From Mycobacterium colombiense (GTDB lineage: Bacteria > Actinomycetota > Actinomycetes > Mycobacteriales > Mycobacteriaceae), in NCBI RefSeq assembly GCF_001672755.1, contig NZ_LZKI01000029.1:1-41917 (forward strand): DNA of 41,917 bases, given 5' to 3'. The notes below the pieces were generated by a model. It made no database searches. It was not told where the DNA came from and saw only the letters and a program-made list of their open reading frames with translations. The position numbers were made by a program, and so were the translations under genes. Shown one piece after another: positions 1 to 9,589 of this stretch (position 1 is its first letter; each line of letters starts with the position of its first letter).

Positions 1-75
1 GCTCGTGTGCCGCTCCGGACAACGCTCGAACAAGGCCCACGCTCTGCTGCGCGACGCGGGACTGACCGGCGGGCG
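1..75 (+). other. Inverted rhodanese active-site fragment (fold-back contig end)
   Basis: Read on the plus strand from base 2, this stretch encodes a rhodanese active-site loop (LVCRSGQRS, then an AGL helix). The N-terminal part of a rhodanese is on the minus strand just to the right. One gene cannot have its N-terminus on one strand and its catalytic loop on the other, so the strand flips near base 75. I read this as a chimeric fold-back at the contig end and not as a gene. Confidence 0.75.
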
Positions 76-236
76 CGGTTTTCGAGCACGTCGAGCGGCA
101 CGTTGTGAGAGTCCGCGATGTGTGCGGTCTCGAACTCGGCGGGGGTCCGCACGTCGACAACGCGTGGCGCGGTGGGCGACTCGAGTAGCTTTCGAAGCTC
201 GACCGAGGTGATCGCGTCGGTGACTGTCGCGGTCAT
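76..236 (-). CDS. Rhodanese-like sulfurtransferase, N-terminal part only
   Basis: Rhodanese domains transfer sulfane sulfur through a cysteine persulfide. The ATG at 236 follows a GGGAGG Shine-Dalgarno with short spacing. The first about 53 residues carry the rhodanese CH2A-type motif (VVDVRTPAEFETAHI) followed by NVPLD. The reading frame then runs into the inverted fragment at 1-75, so the catalytic cysteine loop of the same fold lies on the opposite strand. It is the last gene of a minus-strand run behind the nitrate reductase fusion and a short gene, about 70 bases downstream of the latter. I infer an intact single-domain protein of about 100-110 residues in the real genome. Its substrate is unknown. 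Confidence 0.75.
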
Positions 237-307
237 TGGTCCTCCCGGGGTGGGCGGTGGCGTTGTGCTCTATCTACCCCGGCCGGCCGTCGACGCCGAT
301 GTTTGGA

Positions 308-631
308 TCAATGTGAATCTGAGGTGATCTGGGTGATCTGGGTGATCTGCAGCGTTTCCGCGCCGTCACGCTCCTCGGCGGCCTCGCAGACGCACACCAG
401 GGCGCCGTGTCGCCACGGCCCGAACTGCGTACCGCGCCTGCGCAGCAGATGCTGCCAGTAGACCTTGTCGCGTTGGTCGCGCGAGAACGCGAAGTCCAGG
501 TTGACGGGCAGCCCCGCCCAATCGACCTGGTCACTGACCACTTCGTCGGCCGTCTCGCCGTACCGCAGCCGGCACTGCAGCGGGCAGCCGTTCTTGATGA
601 CCCGATCGGGTCCATCACACTCCTGAGCCAC
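308..631 (-). CDS. Short protein with a remnant of a CysJ-type reductase tail
   Basis: This is a 107-residue protein. GTG at 631 is chosen because AAGGAG lies 10 bases upstream. Residues 1-40 (GPDRVIKNGCPLQCRLRYGE...) are unrecognised. Residues about 46-78 (AFSRDQRDKVYWQHLL, then RGTQF...W..GALVCVC) align with the C-terminal NADPH-domain stretch of the neighbouring nitrate reductase fusion ([24 protein letters not shown]). The strand that binds NADPH upstream and the terminal aromatic tail are absent, so it cannot be a reductase alone. It ends in a three-fold QIT repeat encoded by a 9-bp tandem repeat. It sits 120 bases downstream of the fusion, on the same strand. It may be a decayed partial duplication or a small accessory protein; the good ribosome binding site argues that it is still translated. 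Confidence 0.55.
   Translation of the reverse strand: MAQECDGPDRVIKNGCPLQCRLRYGETADEVVSDQVDWAGLPVNLDFAFSRDQRDKVYWQHLLRRRGTQFGPWRHGALVCVCEAAEERDGAETLQITQITQITSDSH
323..349. repeat. Three tandem copies of a 9-bp unit
   Basis: GGTGATCTG occurs three times head to tail without mismatch. It encodes QIT-QIT-QIT at the C-terminus of the short minus-strand protein. This is slippage-prone and may vary between strains. Confidence 0.9.
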
Positions 632-751
632 GATGACGTCACTCCTTCAGGTGCGCGACCTTGTGAGTGCATCGTGCGACGCAGAAGTTTCGGCTGCGGT
701 TGTGCGATGTTTCTGCTGTGTTACGGCTTCGGCGGCAGCGGCCGATCGGCG

Positions 752-3700
752 CTAGTAGACGTCGCGGTGGTAGCGCTTATCGGCGCTCAACGACTGGACG
801 TAGTCCTTCGCCGCCTCCGGGTCGAGCTTGCCGAATTCGGCCGCGATCTCGCAGAGCGCCCGGTCGACGTCCTTGGCCATGGGATCGGCGGTGCCGCAGA
901 CGTACACCTGGGCGCCGTCCTGCAGCCAGCTCCACAGCTGCGCCCCACGGTTGCGCATCAGGTGCTGCACGTAGACCTTCTGCTGCTGGTCCCGGGAGAA
1001 CGCCAGGTCCAACTCGGTGAGGAACCCGTCGTCACGCATCTGCTCGAGCTCGTCGCGGTAGTAGAAATCGGTGGCGGCGTGCTGCTCGCCGAAGAACAGC
1101 CAGTTGGGTCCGGTGTGGCCGAGCGCGCGCCGTTCCTGGAGAAAGCCGCGGAAGGGCGCGATACCGGTTCCTGGTCCGATCATGATCATCGGTGTGTCCG
1201 AGTCGCTCGGCGGCCGGAAGTTGCTCGACTGCTGCAGATAGACGGCGACTCGATCGCCGGGGGAGCGGTCGGCCAGGTAGGTCGAACACACCCCGCGGCG
1301 CGGCACGCCCTGGAAGTTGAAGCGCACCGGGGAGACCGTCAGGTGAACTTCCCCCGGACACGCCTTGGGGCTCGACGAGATCGAGTACAGCCGTGGCTGA
1401 AGGCGCTTGAGCACGCGCAGCCACTCGTGGGCCGATGCGGACACCGGTAGCTTGGACAGCAGGTCGATGGACTGGCGACCCCAAGTCCAATCCGCCAGTG
1501 CGCGTTTGTTTTCCGGCTTCAGCAGCTCCGCGAGCGTCGAGTCACCGGTGCGTTCCTGGACGAACCGCACCAGGTCCCGGCTGATGTGGGCGATCTCGAT
1601 GCGCTCGGTGAGCGCGGAGCGCAACGACATCAGGCCGTGCTCGCCGACCTCGACCGGGGTCTGGCCGTTCAGCCCGGTCACCGACAGCCATTCGTCGACC
1701 AACGCGTCGCTGTTGCGCGGCCACACCCCGAGCGCGTCGCCGGCCTCGTAGGTCACGCATTCTTCCGGCAGGTCGAACACCAAGTGCCGCACGTCTTTTG
1801 TCGATTCCGGCTGACTCAACACGGTGTTGCGGACCATGCCGGTGATCAGCGGGTGCTTCTTGCTGTAGGCGCTCGTCGCGTGGCCATTCGAGTGGGACGG
1901 TGCCGCTACCGGGGCGGTGCGGGCCGCCGCCACCGCGGCTCCGTCGCCGCCGACGGCCGTGGGCGTCTTGGTCAGCGCGTCGATGACGTCGCGCACCCAC
2001 TTGGCCGCGGTGTCGTCGTAGTCGGGTTCGCAGTCCACCCGATCGGCGATGCGGGTCGCCCCCAGCTCCGCCAGCCGCGCGTCCAGCTTGCGGCCGTGAC
2101 CGCAGAAATCGTCGTAGTTGGAGTCGCCCAGCGCGAGCACCGCATAGCGCGTGTCGGTGAATCGCGGCGCACCCTCGCCGGTCAGCGCCCGCCAGAGGCC
2201 TGCGCCGTTGTCGGGCGCTTCGCCGTCACCGGTGGTGCTGGTGACGAACAACAGTTCCTTCGTCGTCGCCAACTCGGCCACGGGGAAGTCGTCCATGCTC
2301 TGCAGTGCGACCGGAAGTTCGGCGGCGCCCAATTGCGCGGCGATCTCGGCGGCGAGTTCCTCTGCGTTTCCGGTCTGCGATGCCCACAGCACCACGATGG
2401 GGCCGCGCTCGGCCGCGGGTTTCGCATCGGCCGGCGCGGCGGGCGGTTGCGCGGCCGCGGGCGTCGGTTGGGCGCCCTCGGGCAGCGCCACCGGCTGAGG
2501 TCCGTCGATGCGCGAGAACAGTCCCGCCAGAAGGCCGTCCACCCATAGCCGGGTGCTGGAATCGAACGGCGCGCTCAGCGGCAGGGTGGGCACCCCGCCG
2601 GTGCGGCGTCCCGCGTCCGAGCGAAGCCCGGACAGCATGCCGGCCAGGTAGGAGCGGCCGAGCTCGTTGAATTCCGGCTTGGGTTGTGTTGCCACACCCA
2701 ACAATTCACCGAGGGCGTCGACTTGTGACACGCTGATTTCTCGTACCTCCGTGGGCGCGGGTTCTGGTGTGTCGGTGGGCGCCGGAGTCTCGGTGCCCGA
2801 ATCGAGTTGAGAGACTGCAATCTTCGTCAGCGTGACGGCGCACGCCTTGAATTCCGGCTGGCTGGAGATCGGGTCGACCGCATCGTTGGTGACGGCGTTG
2901 ATCGACAGGTATTCGCCGAAGGCGTCGTTCCAGTGGAAGGGCGCGAAGCAGTTGCCGGGCCGCACCCGGTCGCTGACGACGGCGGGCAGCACGGCACGGC
3001 CTCGGCGGGAAGCGATTTCGACCCGATCGTCGTCGGCGATCTGCAGGCGCGCGGCATCGTCGGGGTGGATCTCGACGAACGGCCCGGGATTGAGTTTGTT
3101 GAGCTTGGCGACCTTGCCGGTCTTGGTCATGGTGTGCCATTGGTGTGGCAGGCGACCGGTGTTCAGCAGGAACGGGTAATCGTCGTCGGGCATTTCCTCG
3201 GGCATCAGGTGCGGGCGGGCGAAGAACACCGCACGACCCGTCGCCGTGGGAAAAGCGAGTCGCGGCACGCTGCCGTCCTCGCGCACCAACTGCGTCTGGC
3301 TGACGCCGTCGTTGAGATAGCGGATCGGGTTGCGGTCACCGTCGCCCTCCGGTGGGCACGGCCACTGCAGCGGGCTCTGACGCAGCCGCTCATAGCTGAC
3401 GCCGCGCAGGTCGTAACCGGTTTTCGGGTTCGAGAACCGCTTGATCTCTTCGAAGACTTCCTCGGCGGAGTCGTAGCTGAAGGCCTCCGAAAAGCCCATC
3501 TCGCAGGCGATCCGGGCGATGATCTGCCAGTCGGGCAGGGCGTGGTTCGGCGCCCGGATCGCGGGCTGGAACAATGTCATGTTGCGCTCGGAATTGACCA
3601 TGACCCCTTCGGACTCCGTCCACAGGGTCGCCGGCAACAACACATCGGCGTATTCATTGGTCTCGGTCTCGAAGAATGCGTCCTGGGTCATCACCAATTC

Positions 3701-5002
3701 GGCGCGTTCCAGTCCGGCCAGCACCGTCTTTCGGTTGGCAACGGAGGCAACGGGATTGGTGCAGATGATCCAGCATGCCTTGATCTGCCCATCGGCCATC
3801 CGGGAGAACATGTCGATGGTCCCACTGCCCACCTCGGTGCGCAGCGTACCGCGGGGAACGCCCCACAGGTTTTCCACGAATTCGCGGTCGTCGTCGGATG
3901 CCACCGAACGCTGGCCCGGCAATCCCGGCCCCATGTAACCCATCTCGCGACCGCCCATCGCGTTGGGTTGTCCGGTGAGGGAGAAGGGGCCACTGCCCGG
4001 CTTGCAGATCGCGCCGGTGGCCAGGTGCAGGTTGCAGATGGCGTTGGTGTTCCAGGTGCCGTGTGTGCTCTGATTGAGGCCCATCGTCCAGCAGCTCATG
4101 AAATTCTCGGCCTCGCCGATCATTTGGGCCGCCGCGCGGATGTCGTCTTCGGGGATGCCGGTCGCCGCGCTGACCATGTCGGGGGTGTACTGCTCCAGGA
4201 AACTGGGCATCACCTCCCAGCCTTCGGTGAATTCGGCGATGAAGTCGGCGTCGGTGTGGCCGTTCTCGACGATGAGGTGCAGCAGCCCGTTGAGCAGGGC
4301 CAGATCCGAGCCCGGGGCGATTTGCAGGAACAGATCGGCCTTGTCGGCGGTCGCGGTGCGGCGCGGATCGACGACGATCAGCTTCGCGCCGGCCTTGACC
4401 CGGTCCATCATGCGCAGGAACAGGATGGGATGGCAGTCGGCCATGTTCGCGCCGATGACGAAGAAGACGTCGGCACGCTCGAAGTCCTGGTAGGACCCGG
4501 GCGGTCCGTCCGCACCCAGCGAGAGCTTGTAGCCGGAACCCGCGCTGGCCATGCACAGTCGCGAGTTCGACTCGATCTGGTTGGTGCCGATGAAGCCCTT
4601 GGTCAGCTTGTTCGCCAGGTACTGCGCCTCGATGGACATCTGGCCGGACACGTACATCGCGAACGCGTCCGCGCCGTGCTCATCGACGATCGCTCGTAAC
4701 CGCCTCGCGCACTGGGTGATCGCCCGGTCCATGTCGATGGGCTCGAGTGGTTCCCCGCGGTCGGCCCGCGCATGCGCCGAGTCCATCCGGCCCGGCGCGC
4801 CGAGCATGTCCGCGGTGGTGGCGCCCTTGGTGCACAACCGCCCAAAGTTGGCCGGATGTTCTTTGTTTCCAACCGACTTGGCGACGTGATCGCGGCCCGT
4901 TTTCGGATCCGTTGTGATCTGCAACACCATGCCGCAGCCGACGCCGCAGTAAGCGCACATGGTGTTCACGGCGTTCTCACGCGCCATGGACTCCCTAGCC
5001 AC
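752..5002 (-). CDS. Assimilatory nitrate reductase fused to a CysJ-type flavoprotein reductase
   Basis: This 1416-residue cytoplasmic enzyme is predicted to reduce nitrate to nitrite with NADPH in one chain. GTG 5002 is chosen because GGAGGG lies 8 bases upstream. Residues 16-57 hold a [4Fe-4S] motif (Cys16, 19, 23, 57). Cys150 in SNSRLC is the likely molybdenum ligand. The molybdopterin dinucleotide C-terminal domain ([14 protein letters not shown]) follows, up to about residue 760. After a linker come a flavodoxin-like FMN domain ([10 protein letters not shown], about 867-1010), an FAD domain (about 1047-1260, RLYSISSSP) and an NADPH domain ([12 protein letters not shown] near 1279, VYVCG, terminal Y). 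No Tat signal is seen, which fits a Nas and not a Nap enzyme. The gene diverges from lppP and narK1, and the transporter supports nitrate as substrate. Annotation pipelines call such fusions bifunctional nitrate reductase/sulfite reductase flavoprotein; sulfite is not the likely substrate here. Confidence 0.92.
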   Translation of the reverse strand: MARESMARENAVNTMCAYCGVGCGMVLQITTDPKTGRDHVAKSVGNKEHPANFGRLCTKGATTADMLGAPGRMDSAHARADRGEPLEPIDMDRAITQCARRLRAIVDEHGADAFAMYVSGQMSIEAQYLANKLTKGFIGTNQIESNSRLCMASAGSGYKLSLGADGPPGSYQDFERADVFFVIGANMADCHPILFLRMMDRVKAGAKLIVVDPRRTATADKADLFLQIAPGSDLALLNGLLHLIVENGHTDADFIAEFTEGWEVMPSFLEQYTPDMVSAATGIPEDDIRAAAQMIGEAENFMSCWTMGLNQSTHGTWNTNAICNLHLATGAICKPGSGPFSLTGQPNAMGGREMGYMGPGLPGQRSVASDDDREFVENLWGVPRGTLRTEVGSGTIDMFSRMADGQIKACWIICTNPVASVANRKTVLAGLERAELVMTQDAFFETETNEYADVLLPATLWTESEGVMVNSERNMTLFQPAIRAPNHALPDWQIIARIACEMGFSEAFSYDSAEEVFEEIKRFSNPKTGYDLRGVSYERLRQSPLQWPCPPEGDGDRNPIRYLNDGVSQTQLVREDGSVPRLAFPTATGRAVFFARPHLMPEEMPDDDYPFLLNTGRLPHQWHTMTKTGKVAKLNKLNPGPFVEIHPDDAARLQIADDDRVEIASRRGRAVLPAVVSDRVRPGNCFAPFHWNDAFGEYLSINAVTNDAVDPISSQPEFKACAVTLTKIAVSQLDSGTETPAPTDTPEPAPTEVREISVSQVDALGELLGVATQPKPEFNELGRSYLAGMLSGLRSDAGRRTGGVPTLPLSAPFDSSTRLWVDGLLAGLFSRIDGPQPVALPEGAQPTPAAAQPPAAPADAKPAAERGPIVVLWASQTGNAEELAAEIAAQLGAAELPVALQSMDDFPVAELATTKELLFVTSTTGDGEAPDNGAGLWRALTGEGAPRFTDTRYAVLALGDSNYDDFCGHGRKLDARLAELGATRIADRVDCEPDYDDTAAKWVRDVIDALTKTPTAVGGDGAAVAAARTAPVAAPSHSNGHATSAYSKKHPLITGMVRNTVLSQPESTKDVRHLVFDLPEECVTYEAGDALGVWPRNSDALVDEWLSVTGLNGQTPVEVGEHGLMSLRSALTERIEIAHISRDLVRFVQERTGDSTLAELLKPENKRALADWTWGRQSIDLLSKLPVSASAHEWLRVLKRLQPRLYSISSSPKACPGEVHLTVSPVRFNFQGVPRRGVCSTYLADRSPGDRVAVYLQQSSNFRPPSDSDTPMIMIGPGTGIAPFRGFLQERRALGHTGPNWLFFGEQHAATDFYYRDELEQMRDDGFLTELDLAFSRDQQQKVYVQHLMRNRGAQLWSWLQDGAQVYVCGTADPMAKDVDRALCEIAAEFGKLDPEAAKDYVQSLSADKRYHRDVY

Positions 5003-5184
5003 GCTTACGTCCCTCCATCGAGTGCGTACGGGGTTAGCTCCGTATCGGGTGAGTTCATTGTGGAGCAGGCATGTTTCGGCACCGCTGCTCGAAATTTCCC
5101 CCGGTTTACTTCTTCCTCTCAACGGCCAACGCGCCGGTGTGAAATCGCCGGGGGAATTCAGGGCTCAGGATCGCGTTAGCGCAG

Positions 5185-5200
5185 GTCACCGTTGACCGAC
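5185..5200. promoter_or_regulatory. Candidate GlnR-type site (AC-n9-AC)
   Basis: GTCAC-n6-CCGAC gives the AC-n9-AC spacing reported for mycobacterial GlnR, the nitrogen regulator. It lies in the divergent region between the nitrate reductase fusion and lppP. The motif is short and will occur by chance, so only the context of nitrate genes makes it worth listing. Confidence 0.25.
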
Positions 5201-5290
5201 CGCCCCGCTTGAGGTTACTCAGCGCGCGCCTCGAAACGCTTCTCAGAACGGGGTTTTTGACCAAACCGACGGGACATTCACAGTCTTCGC

Positions 5291-5296
5291 TAAGCT
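5291..5296 (+). promoter_or_regulatory. -10 element for a leaderless lppP transcript
   Basis: TAAGCT fits the mycobacterial TANNNT -10 consensus and ends 6 bases before the GTG at 5303. Transcription would start at or next to the start codon. No Shine-Dalgarno is present, in agreement. No convincing -35 was found. Confidence 0.5.
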
Positions 5297-5302
5297 CACC
5301 GC

Positions 5303-5785
5303 GTGCGTCAGCTCATTGTGATCTTTCTGGTTTTGCTGGCCTCCGGCTGCGGCTGGAAGCCGACCGCGCCACCGCAGGCCCGACCCGACACCTGCAAGGA
5401 CTCCGACGGGCCCACGGCCGACACCGTGCGCCGGGCCATCACCGCGGTTCCCATCGCCGTCCCCGGCACCATCTGGGTCGAGATGGGCCGGGGGCACACG
5501 CGAAACTGCCGGTTGCACTGGGTGCAGATCATCCCGACCATCGCCAGCGAATCAAGTCCGCAACAACTGCTGTTCTTCGACCACAACACGCCGCTCGGTA
5601 GCCCCACCTCGAACCCGAAGCCGTATATAACCGTGCTACCGCCTTCGGATGACACCGTCACCGTTCAATACCAGTGGCAGAAGGGAAATGATCAGCTGTG
5701 CTGTCCCACCGGGATCGGAACGGTGAAGTTCCGGATCGGCCCGGACGGCAAGCTGCAAACGCTTGGCAAGGTCCCGAATCAATAA
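5303..5785 (+). CDS. lppP: Lipoprotein LppP
   Basis: This 160-residue exported lipoprotein has a signal peptide with a hydrophobic core (LIVIFLVLLA) and lipobox LLASGC. After cleavage the cysteine would be acylated and anchor the protein to the outer face of the membrane. The mature part has further cysteines (for example DTCKDSDGPT, RNCRLHW, CCPTG), possibly disulfide-bonded. I recognise it as LppP (Rv2330c in M. tuberculosis) from sequence memory and from its place before narK1. Its biochemical role is unknown. GTG 5303 is the start: it gives a compact signal peptide and follows a -10 element by 6 bases. Confidence 0.85.
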   Translation: MRQLIVIFLVLLASGCGWKPTAPPQARPDTCKDSDGPTADTVRRAITAVPIAVPGTIWVEMGRGHTRNCRLHWVQIIPTIASESSPQQLLFFDHNTPLGSPTSNPKPYITVLPPSDDTVTVQYQWQKGNDQLCCPTGIGTVKFRIGPDGKLQTLGKVPNQ

Positions 5786-6134
5786 CGTTCCACATCAACG
5801 ACTTCCCTGCCCACCCGGGGTGCCGCCGGAAACCAATGGCGTTGTGTAACAGTCTGATCACGCCAGCGCGGCCCCAAGGCCGTGGCCAGGCGCGATCCAG
5901 GATTCAAAACGACCCGGGGCGAAGGCATTTCGGTCCCATCACGGCGGCGGCGAACCCGCACGGCGTTGATTCAGGAAATTCTCACCGTACGATGCGGAAT
6001 TGCTTGGGAAGCCCTGTCATCCTGGACGACCGGTGCCGGGCGATCATTGCGGAGCCACCGACACGGGCCGGCCGCCGGGCGCCCCGGCATCCGGGTGTGA
6101 CGCCTACGAGCAGTGAGGCTGGAAGGCAGGGTTG
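5786..6134. other. Non-coding region upstream of narK1
   Basis: This is about 350 bases without a supportable gene; small ORFs here lack family features. It contains one AC-n9-AC motif (5846-5861: GTAAC-n6-ATCAC, offset slightly) that could bind GlnR, and the narK1 ribosome binding site GGAAGG at 6121-6126. No clear terminator for lppP is seen. Confidence 0.5.
5846..5861. promoter_or_regulatory. Candidate GlnR-type site upstream of narK1
   Basis: GTAAC-n6-ATCAC has the AC-n9-AC spacing and lies about 275 bases before narK1. It is weak on its own. It is the second such motif flanking the nitrate genes. Confidence 0.22.
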
Positions 6135-7544
6135 ATGGGGCGGTCACGGCGGATCTCGCACTGGGACCCCGAAGACGATGTGGCATGGGAAGCCGGTAAC
6201 AAGGTCATCGCCCGGCGCAACCTGATCTGGTCCATCGCGACGATGCACGTCGCTTTTTCGATTTGGTACCTGTGGTCGGTGATGGTGCTGTTCATGCCGC
6301 AGTCCGTCTACGGTTTCTCCACCGGCGACAAACTGTTGGTGGGCGCCACCGCGGCGCTGGTAGGGGCGCTGGTGCGCATCCCCTACGCCATGGCCACGGC
6401 CCGGCTGGGTGGCCGCAACTGGGCGGTGTTGTCGTCGGTGGTGCTGCTGATCCCCACGGCGGCCGCCATCGCGCTGTTGGCGCACCCCGGCCTGCCGTTG
6501 TGGCCGTATCTGGTGTGCGCGGCGTTGACCGGCCTGGGCGGCGGAAACTACGCGGCTTCGCTGGCCAACGTCGAATCCTTCTTCCCGCAGCGTCGCAAAG
6601 GGTTCGCGCTGGGCCTGACCGGCGGAATCGGCAACCTGGGCGCGGCGAGCATCCAGGCCGTCGGGCTCGTCGTACTGGCCACCGCGGGCAACCAGGCGCC
6701 GTATTGGGTGTGCGCCGTCTACCTGGTGCTCTTGGCCGTCGTCGGCGTCGGGGCCGCACTGTTCATGGACAACCTGGATCACTTCATCGAGGTCGCACAC
6801 GTGCGCTCCGTGCTCGCGGTGCCCGACACCTGGGCGATCTCGTTTCTCTACATGTGCGCCTCGGGCTCGTTCATCGGGTTCGCGTTCGCGTTCGGCCAGG
6901 TCATCGCCCACAACTTGATCGCCGGCGGGCAGACCCACGCGCAGGCGGCCCTGCACGCGGCGGAGATCGCCTTCATCGGACCGCTGCTCGGATCGGTGGC
7001 GCGGGTGATCGGCGGCAAGCTGGGCGACCGCTTCGACGGCGGCCGCGTCACGCTCACCGTGCTGGCCGCGATGATCGGCGCCGGCGGGTTCCTGGTCGCT
7101 GTGAGCATCCACGACGACCTGACCCGCGCCCCCGGCGCACCGGTGTCGATCTACACGACCGCCGGCTACATCGCCGGATTCATCGCCCTGTTCATCTTCT
7201 GCGGCGTCGGCAAGGGCTCGGTGTTCAAGCTCATCCCCTCGGTCTTCGCCGAGCGCAGCCGCGCGCTGGACCTGGACAACACCGAGCGCCGCCACTGGGA
7301 ACGCGTCAGGTCGGCGGCGTTGATCGGCTTCGCCGGCTCGTTCGGCGCGCTGGGCGGCATGGTGATCAACCTGGCGCTGCGGGAGTCCTACACCACCACC
7401 GGCACCGAGACGCCGGCCTTCTGGGCGTTCATGATCTGCTACGTCGCCGCGGCGCTGTTGACCTGGGCGAGGTACGTGCGGCCGCAACGCCCGGCCGGCG
7501 CGCCCGGCCGGGAGGCGATCGCCGAACAGGCCGTCAGCTTGTGA
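6135..7544 (+). CDS. narK1: Nitrate/nitrite transporter NarK1
   Basis: This 469-residue major facilitator superfamily protein with about 12 membrane segments moves nitrate or nitrite across the cytoplasmic membrane. Both nitrate-signature motifs are visible: GGGNYAASLANVESFFP near residue 135 and GVGKGSVFKLIP near 356. ATG 6135 follows GGAAGG by 8 bases; an in-frame TTG just upstream (6132) is less likely. It corresponds by position and sequence to M. tuberculosis narK1 (Rv2329c), next to lppP. The reductase fusion upstream on the other strand would use the imported nitrate. Its last 11 bases overlap the convergent acyl-CoA dehydrogenase gene. Confidence 0.9.
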   Translation: MGRSRRISHWDPEDDVAWEAGNKVIARRNLIWSIATMHVAFSIWYLWSVMVLFMPQSVYGFSTGDKLLVGATAALVGALVRIPYAMATARLGGRNWAVLSSVVLLIPTAAAIALLAHPGLPLWPYLVCAALTGLGGGNYAASLANVESFFPQRRKGFALGLTGGIGNLGAASIQAVGLVVLATAGNQAPYWVCAVYLVLLAVVGVGAALFMDNLDHFIEVAHVRSVLAVPDTWAISFLYMCASGSFIGFAFAFGQVIAHNLIAGGQTHAQAALHAAEIAFIGPLLGSVARVIGGKLGDRFDGGRVTLTVLAAMIGAGGFLVAVSIHDDLTRAPGAPVSIYTTAGYIAGFIALFIFCGVGKGSVFKLIPSVFAERSRALDLDNTERRHWERVRSAALIGFAGSFGALGGMVINLALRESYTTTGTETPAFWAFMICYVAAALLTWARYVRPQRPAGAPGREAIAEQAVSL

Positions 7545-9486
7545 GGGCTTCGGACAAGTTCTCCGGGTGCAGCATCTCGGCGTAACGCAACCGCTCCGGG
7601 ACCCCGAACCCGTCGACGATCGTCTCGGCGTGCGGGCGCAGCGCCCGGCACCGGTCGTTGATTCCGCGGGTGACCGCCTTGGCGCGCTCGGTGGACAGGT
7701 AGCGGTGCTCGATGTACCAGGCCTTGTCGTCCTCGATCACCGACAGCGCGTACAGGTCGCACAGGATGCCGAGAAGTTCGCGGGCCTGCTCGTCGGGACA
7801 GGCATCGATCCCGGCGACGAACGCTTCCAGCACCACGCGGTCGATGTGGGCGCCGGCCGCATGCAGCACGTGATCCTGCACCGAGTTGAAAGCATCGAAT
7901 TCGGACATCTCCTTGGATTTCGCCTGCAGCCGGCGCGCCACGGATGCCAGCAGATATTCCTCGCGGTCCTCGAACATCTTGATCTGGGTGCCGCGGTTGA
8001 ACAGGCTGCCCTCTTCTTCGCTGTCTTGCCGCGCATCCACGATCGTTTGGATGATCGTTTCTGCCGCAGTGCGTTTGACGACGCGTTCGCCAACGGTGTT
8101 GGCGGCGAAGCGAACCCATTCGACCGGGCTCATGCTCTTGATGTCGTCGGCGTAGGCGGTCAGCAGTTCCTTGGCCACCAGCTGGGTCAGCACGTGGTTG
8201 TCGCCCTCGAATGTGGTGAAGACGTCGGTGTCACCCCGCAGCCCGATCAGCCGGTTCTCGGCCATGTAGCCGGCGCCGCCGCACGCCTCGCGGGACTCCT
8301 GGATCGCGCGGCTGGCGTGCCAGGTGTTGGCGGCCTTCAGCCCGGCCGCCCGCGCTTCCAGTTCGCGCTGCTCGTCGGCGTCGGGTGCATCCGCGCTCTG
8401 CACGTCGTGGCACTTGCCGACCAACTCGTTCTGCGCGAATTGCAGCGCGTATGACTTCGCGATCAACGGAAACAGTCGACGCTGGTGCACGAGGTAATCC
8501 ATGATCAGCACCTCGGAACCGTCATCGGGTGCGCTGAACTGCCTGCGCTGCAACGCATACCGGGTGGCGATGTCTAAGGCCACCCGGCCTGCGGCGCCCG
8601 CGCTGCCGCCCACCGTGATCCGGCCGCGTACCAGGGTGCCCAGCATGGTGAAGAACCGGCGGTTCGGGTTCTCGATCGGCGAACTGTAGGTGCCGTCGGC
8701 CGCGACGTCGCCGTACTTGTTCAGCAGGTTGACCCGCGGGACACGGACATGGTCGAACACGATGCGGCCGTTGTCGACGCCGGGCAGCCCGCCCTTGTAT
8801 TCGCAGTCCGACGTGGTGACGCCGGGCAGGTCGTTGCCGTCCTCGTCGCGGATAGGAACAAGGACGCAGTGCACACCGTGATTGACCGGCTTGCCGTCCT
8901 CGGTGGTGATCAGTTGTGCGAAAACCGCTGCCATGGTGGCGGTTTCGGCGGCGCCGCCGATGTAGTCCTTGCGGGCCGACGGGGTGGGGGAGTCGATGAC
9001 GAACTCTTGGGTCTCCGGGTCGTAGGTCGCGGTGGTCTCCAGCGACTGCACATCGCTGCCGTGGCCGGTCTCGGTCATCGCGAAACAGCCGCGCAACTCG
9101 AGGCTGATGATCTTGGGCACGTACATCTCGTGGTGGCGTTCCGTGCCCAGGTTCTCCACGGCCCCGCCGAACAACCCCCACTGCACGCCGGCCTTCACCA
9201 TCAGCGACAGGTCCGACATCGCCAGCATCTCGATCATCGTGATCGCCGCACCGACGTCGCCGGTGCCGCCGTGTTCCTTCTTGAAACTGTCGGCGGCCGC
9301 GCCGAACGCCGCCATGATTCGCATCTGCTCCGCCACCTTGGTGCGGGCGATCACGGTGTTCGGGGTGTAGTGCGGGCGGAAGAGATCCTCGGTGAGTGCG
9401 TCCCGCATCCGGTTTCTGACATCGCGCCAGCGCCCGTCCAAGGCGTTGCGCAGATACTCGGCAGTGGTAGTTGTTTCAGGCGCCAT
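7534..9486 (-). CDS. Acyl-CoA dehydrogenase/oxidase family protein
   Basis: This 650-residue flavoprotein is predicted to introduce the alpha-beta double bond into an acyl-CoA, releasing electrons to ETF or oxygen. Its length is nearer the acyl-CoA oxidase (ACOX) type than the roughly 380-residue dehydrogenases. Visible features are the FAD/substrate loop CFAMTETGHGSDVQSLET, GRITVGGSAGAAG, a helical segment with QLEAR-type spacing (SREACGGAGYMAENR), and FTTFEGDN, whose Glu is the expected catalytic base. A C-terminal helical extension follows. ATG 9486 (MAPETTTT) is preferred over an upstream ATG (9525) because the extra 13 residues look non-coding; neither has a good ribosome binding site. 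It lies 103 bases after the FHA-ABC gene on the same strand, so co-transcription is possible. I cannot name the fadE number. Confidence 0.85.
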   Translation of the reverse strand: MAPETTTTAEYLRNALDGRWRDVRNRMRDALTEDLFRPHYTPNTVIARTKVAEQMRIMAAFGAAADSFKKEHGGTGDVGAAITMIEMLAMSDLSLMVKAGVQWGLFGGAVENLGTERHHEMYVPKIISLELRGCFAMTETGHGSDVQSLETTATYDPETQEFVIDSPTPSARKDYIGGAAETATMAAVFAQLITTEDGKPVNHGVHCVLVPIRDEDGNDLPGVTTSDCEYKGGLPGVDNGRIVFDHVRVPRVNLLNKYGDVAADGTYSSPIENPNRRFFTMLGTLVRGRITVGGSAGAAGRVALDIATRYALQRRQFSAPDDGSEVLIMDYLVHQRRLFPLIAKSYALQFAQNELVGKCHDVQSADAPDADEQRELEARAAGLKAANTWHASRAIQESREACGGAGYMAENRLIGLRGDTDVFTTFEGDNHVLTQLVAKELLTAYADDIKSMSPVEWVRFAANTVGERVVKRTAAETIIQTIVDARQDSEEEGSLFNRGTQIKMFEDREEYLLASVARRLQAKSKEMSEFDAFNSVQDHVLHAAGAHIDRVVLEAFVAGIDACPDEQARELLGILCDLYALSVIEDDKAWYIEHRYLSTERAKAVTRGINDRCRALRPHAETIVDGFGVPERLRYAEMLHPENLSEALTS

Positions 9487-9589
9487 AAGCCGACAGTAAT
9501 GGGCGGTTCGCGTCGCGGCGAACATCGATGACAGTTCATGTCGCCGAACGGAACTTCGCGGCGGGGGGTCAGCCGCCGGCGCCGGAAAC

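Larger units (their letters stand above)
5003..5302. other. Divergent promoter region, nitrate reductase / lppP
   Basis: This is a 300-base non-coding gap between divergent genes. It contains the GGAGGG ribosome binding site of the reductase (5011-5016), a candidate GlnR-type site and the lppP -10 element. I see no riboswitch or small gene. Confidence 0.6.

Noticed and set aside
2807..4699. 630-residue plus-strand frame
   Set aside because: Antisense to the nitrate reductase fusion, which has clear motifs across this whole stretch.
5786..6134. Small ORFs in the gap before narK1
   Set aside because: No ribosome binding site, signal peptide or recognised family; frames open on several strands at once from GC bias.
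6144..7487. 447-residue minus-strand frame
   Set aside because: Antisense to narK1; composition is His/Arg/Gln-rich and no family is recognised.
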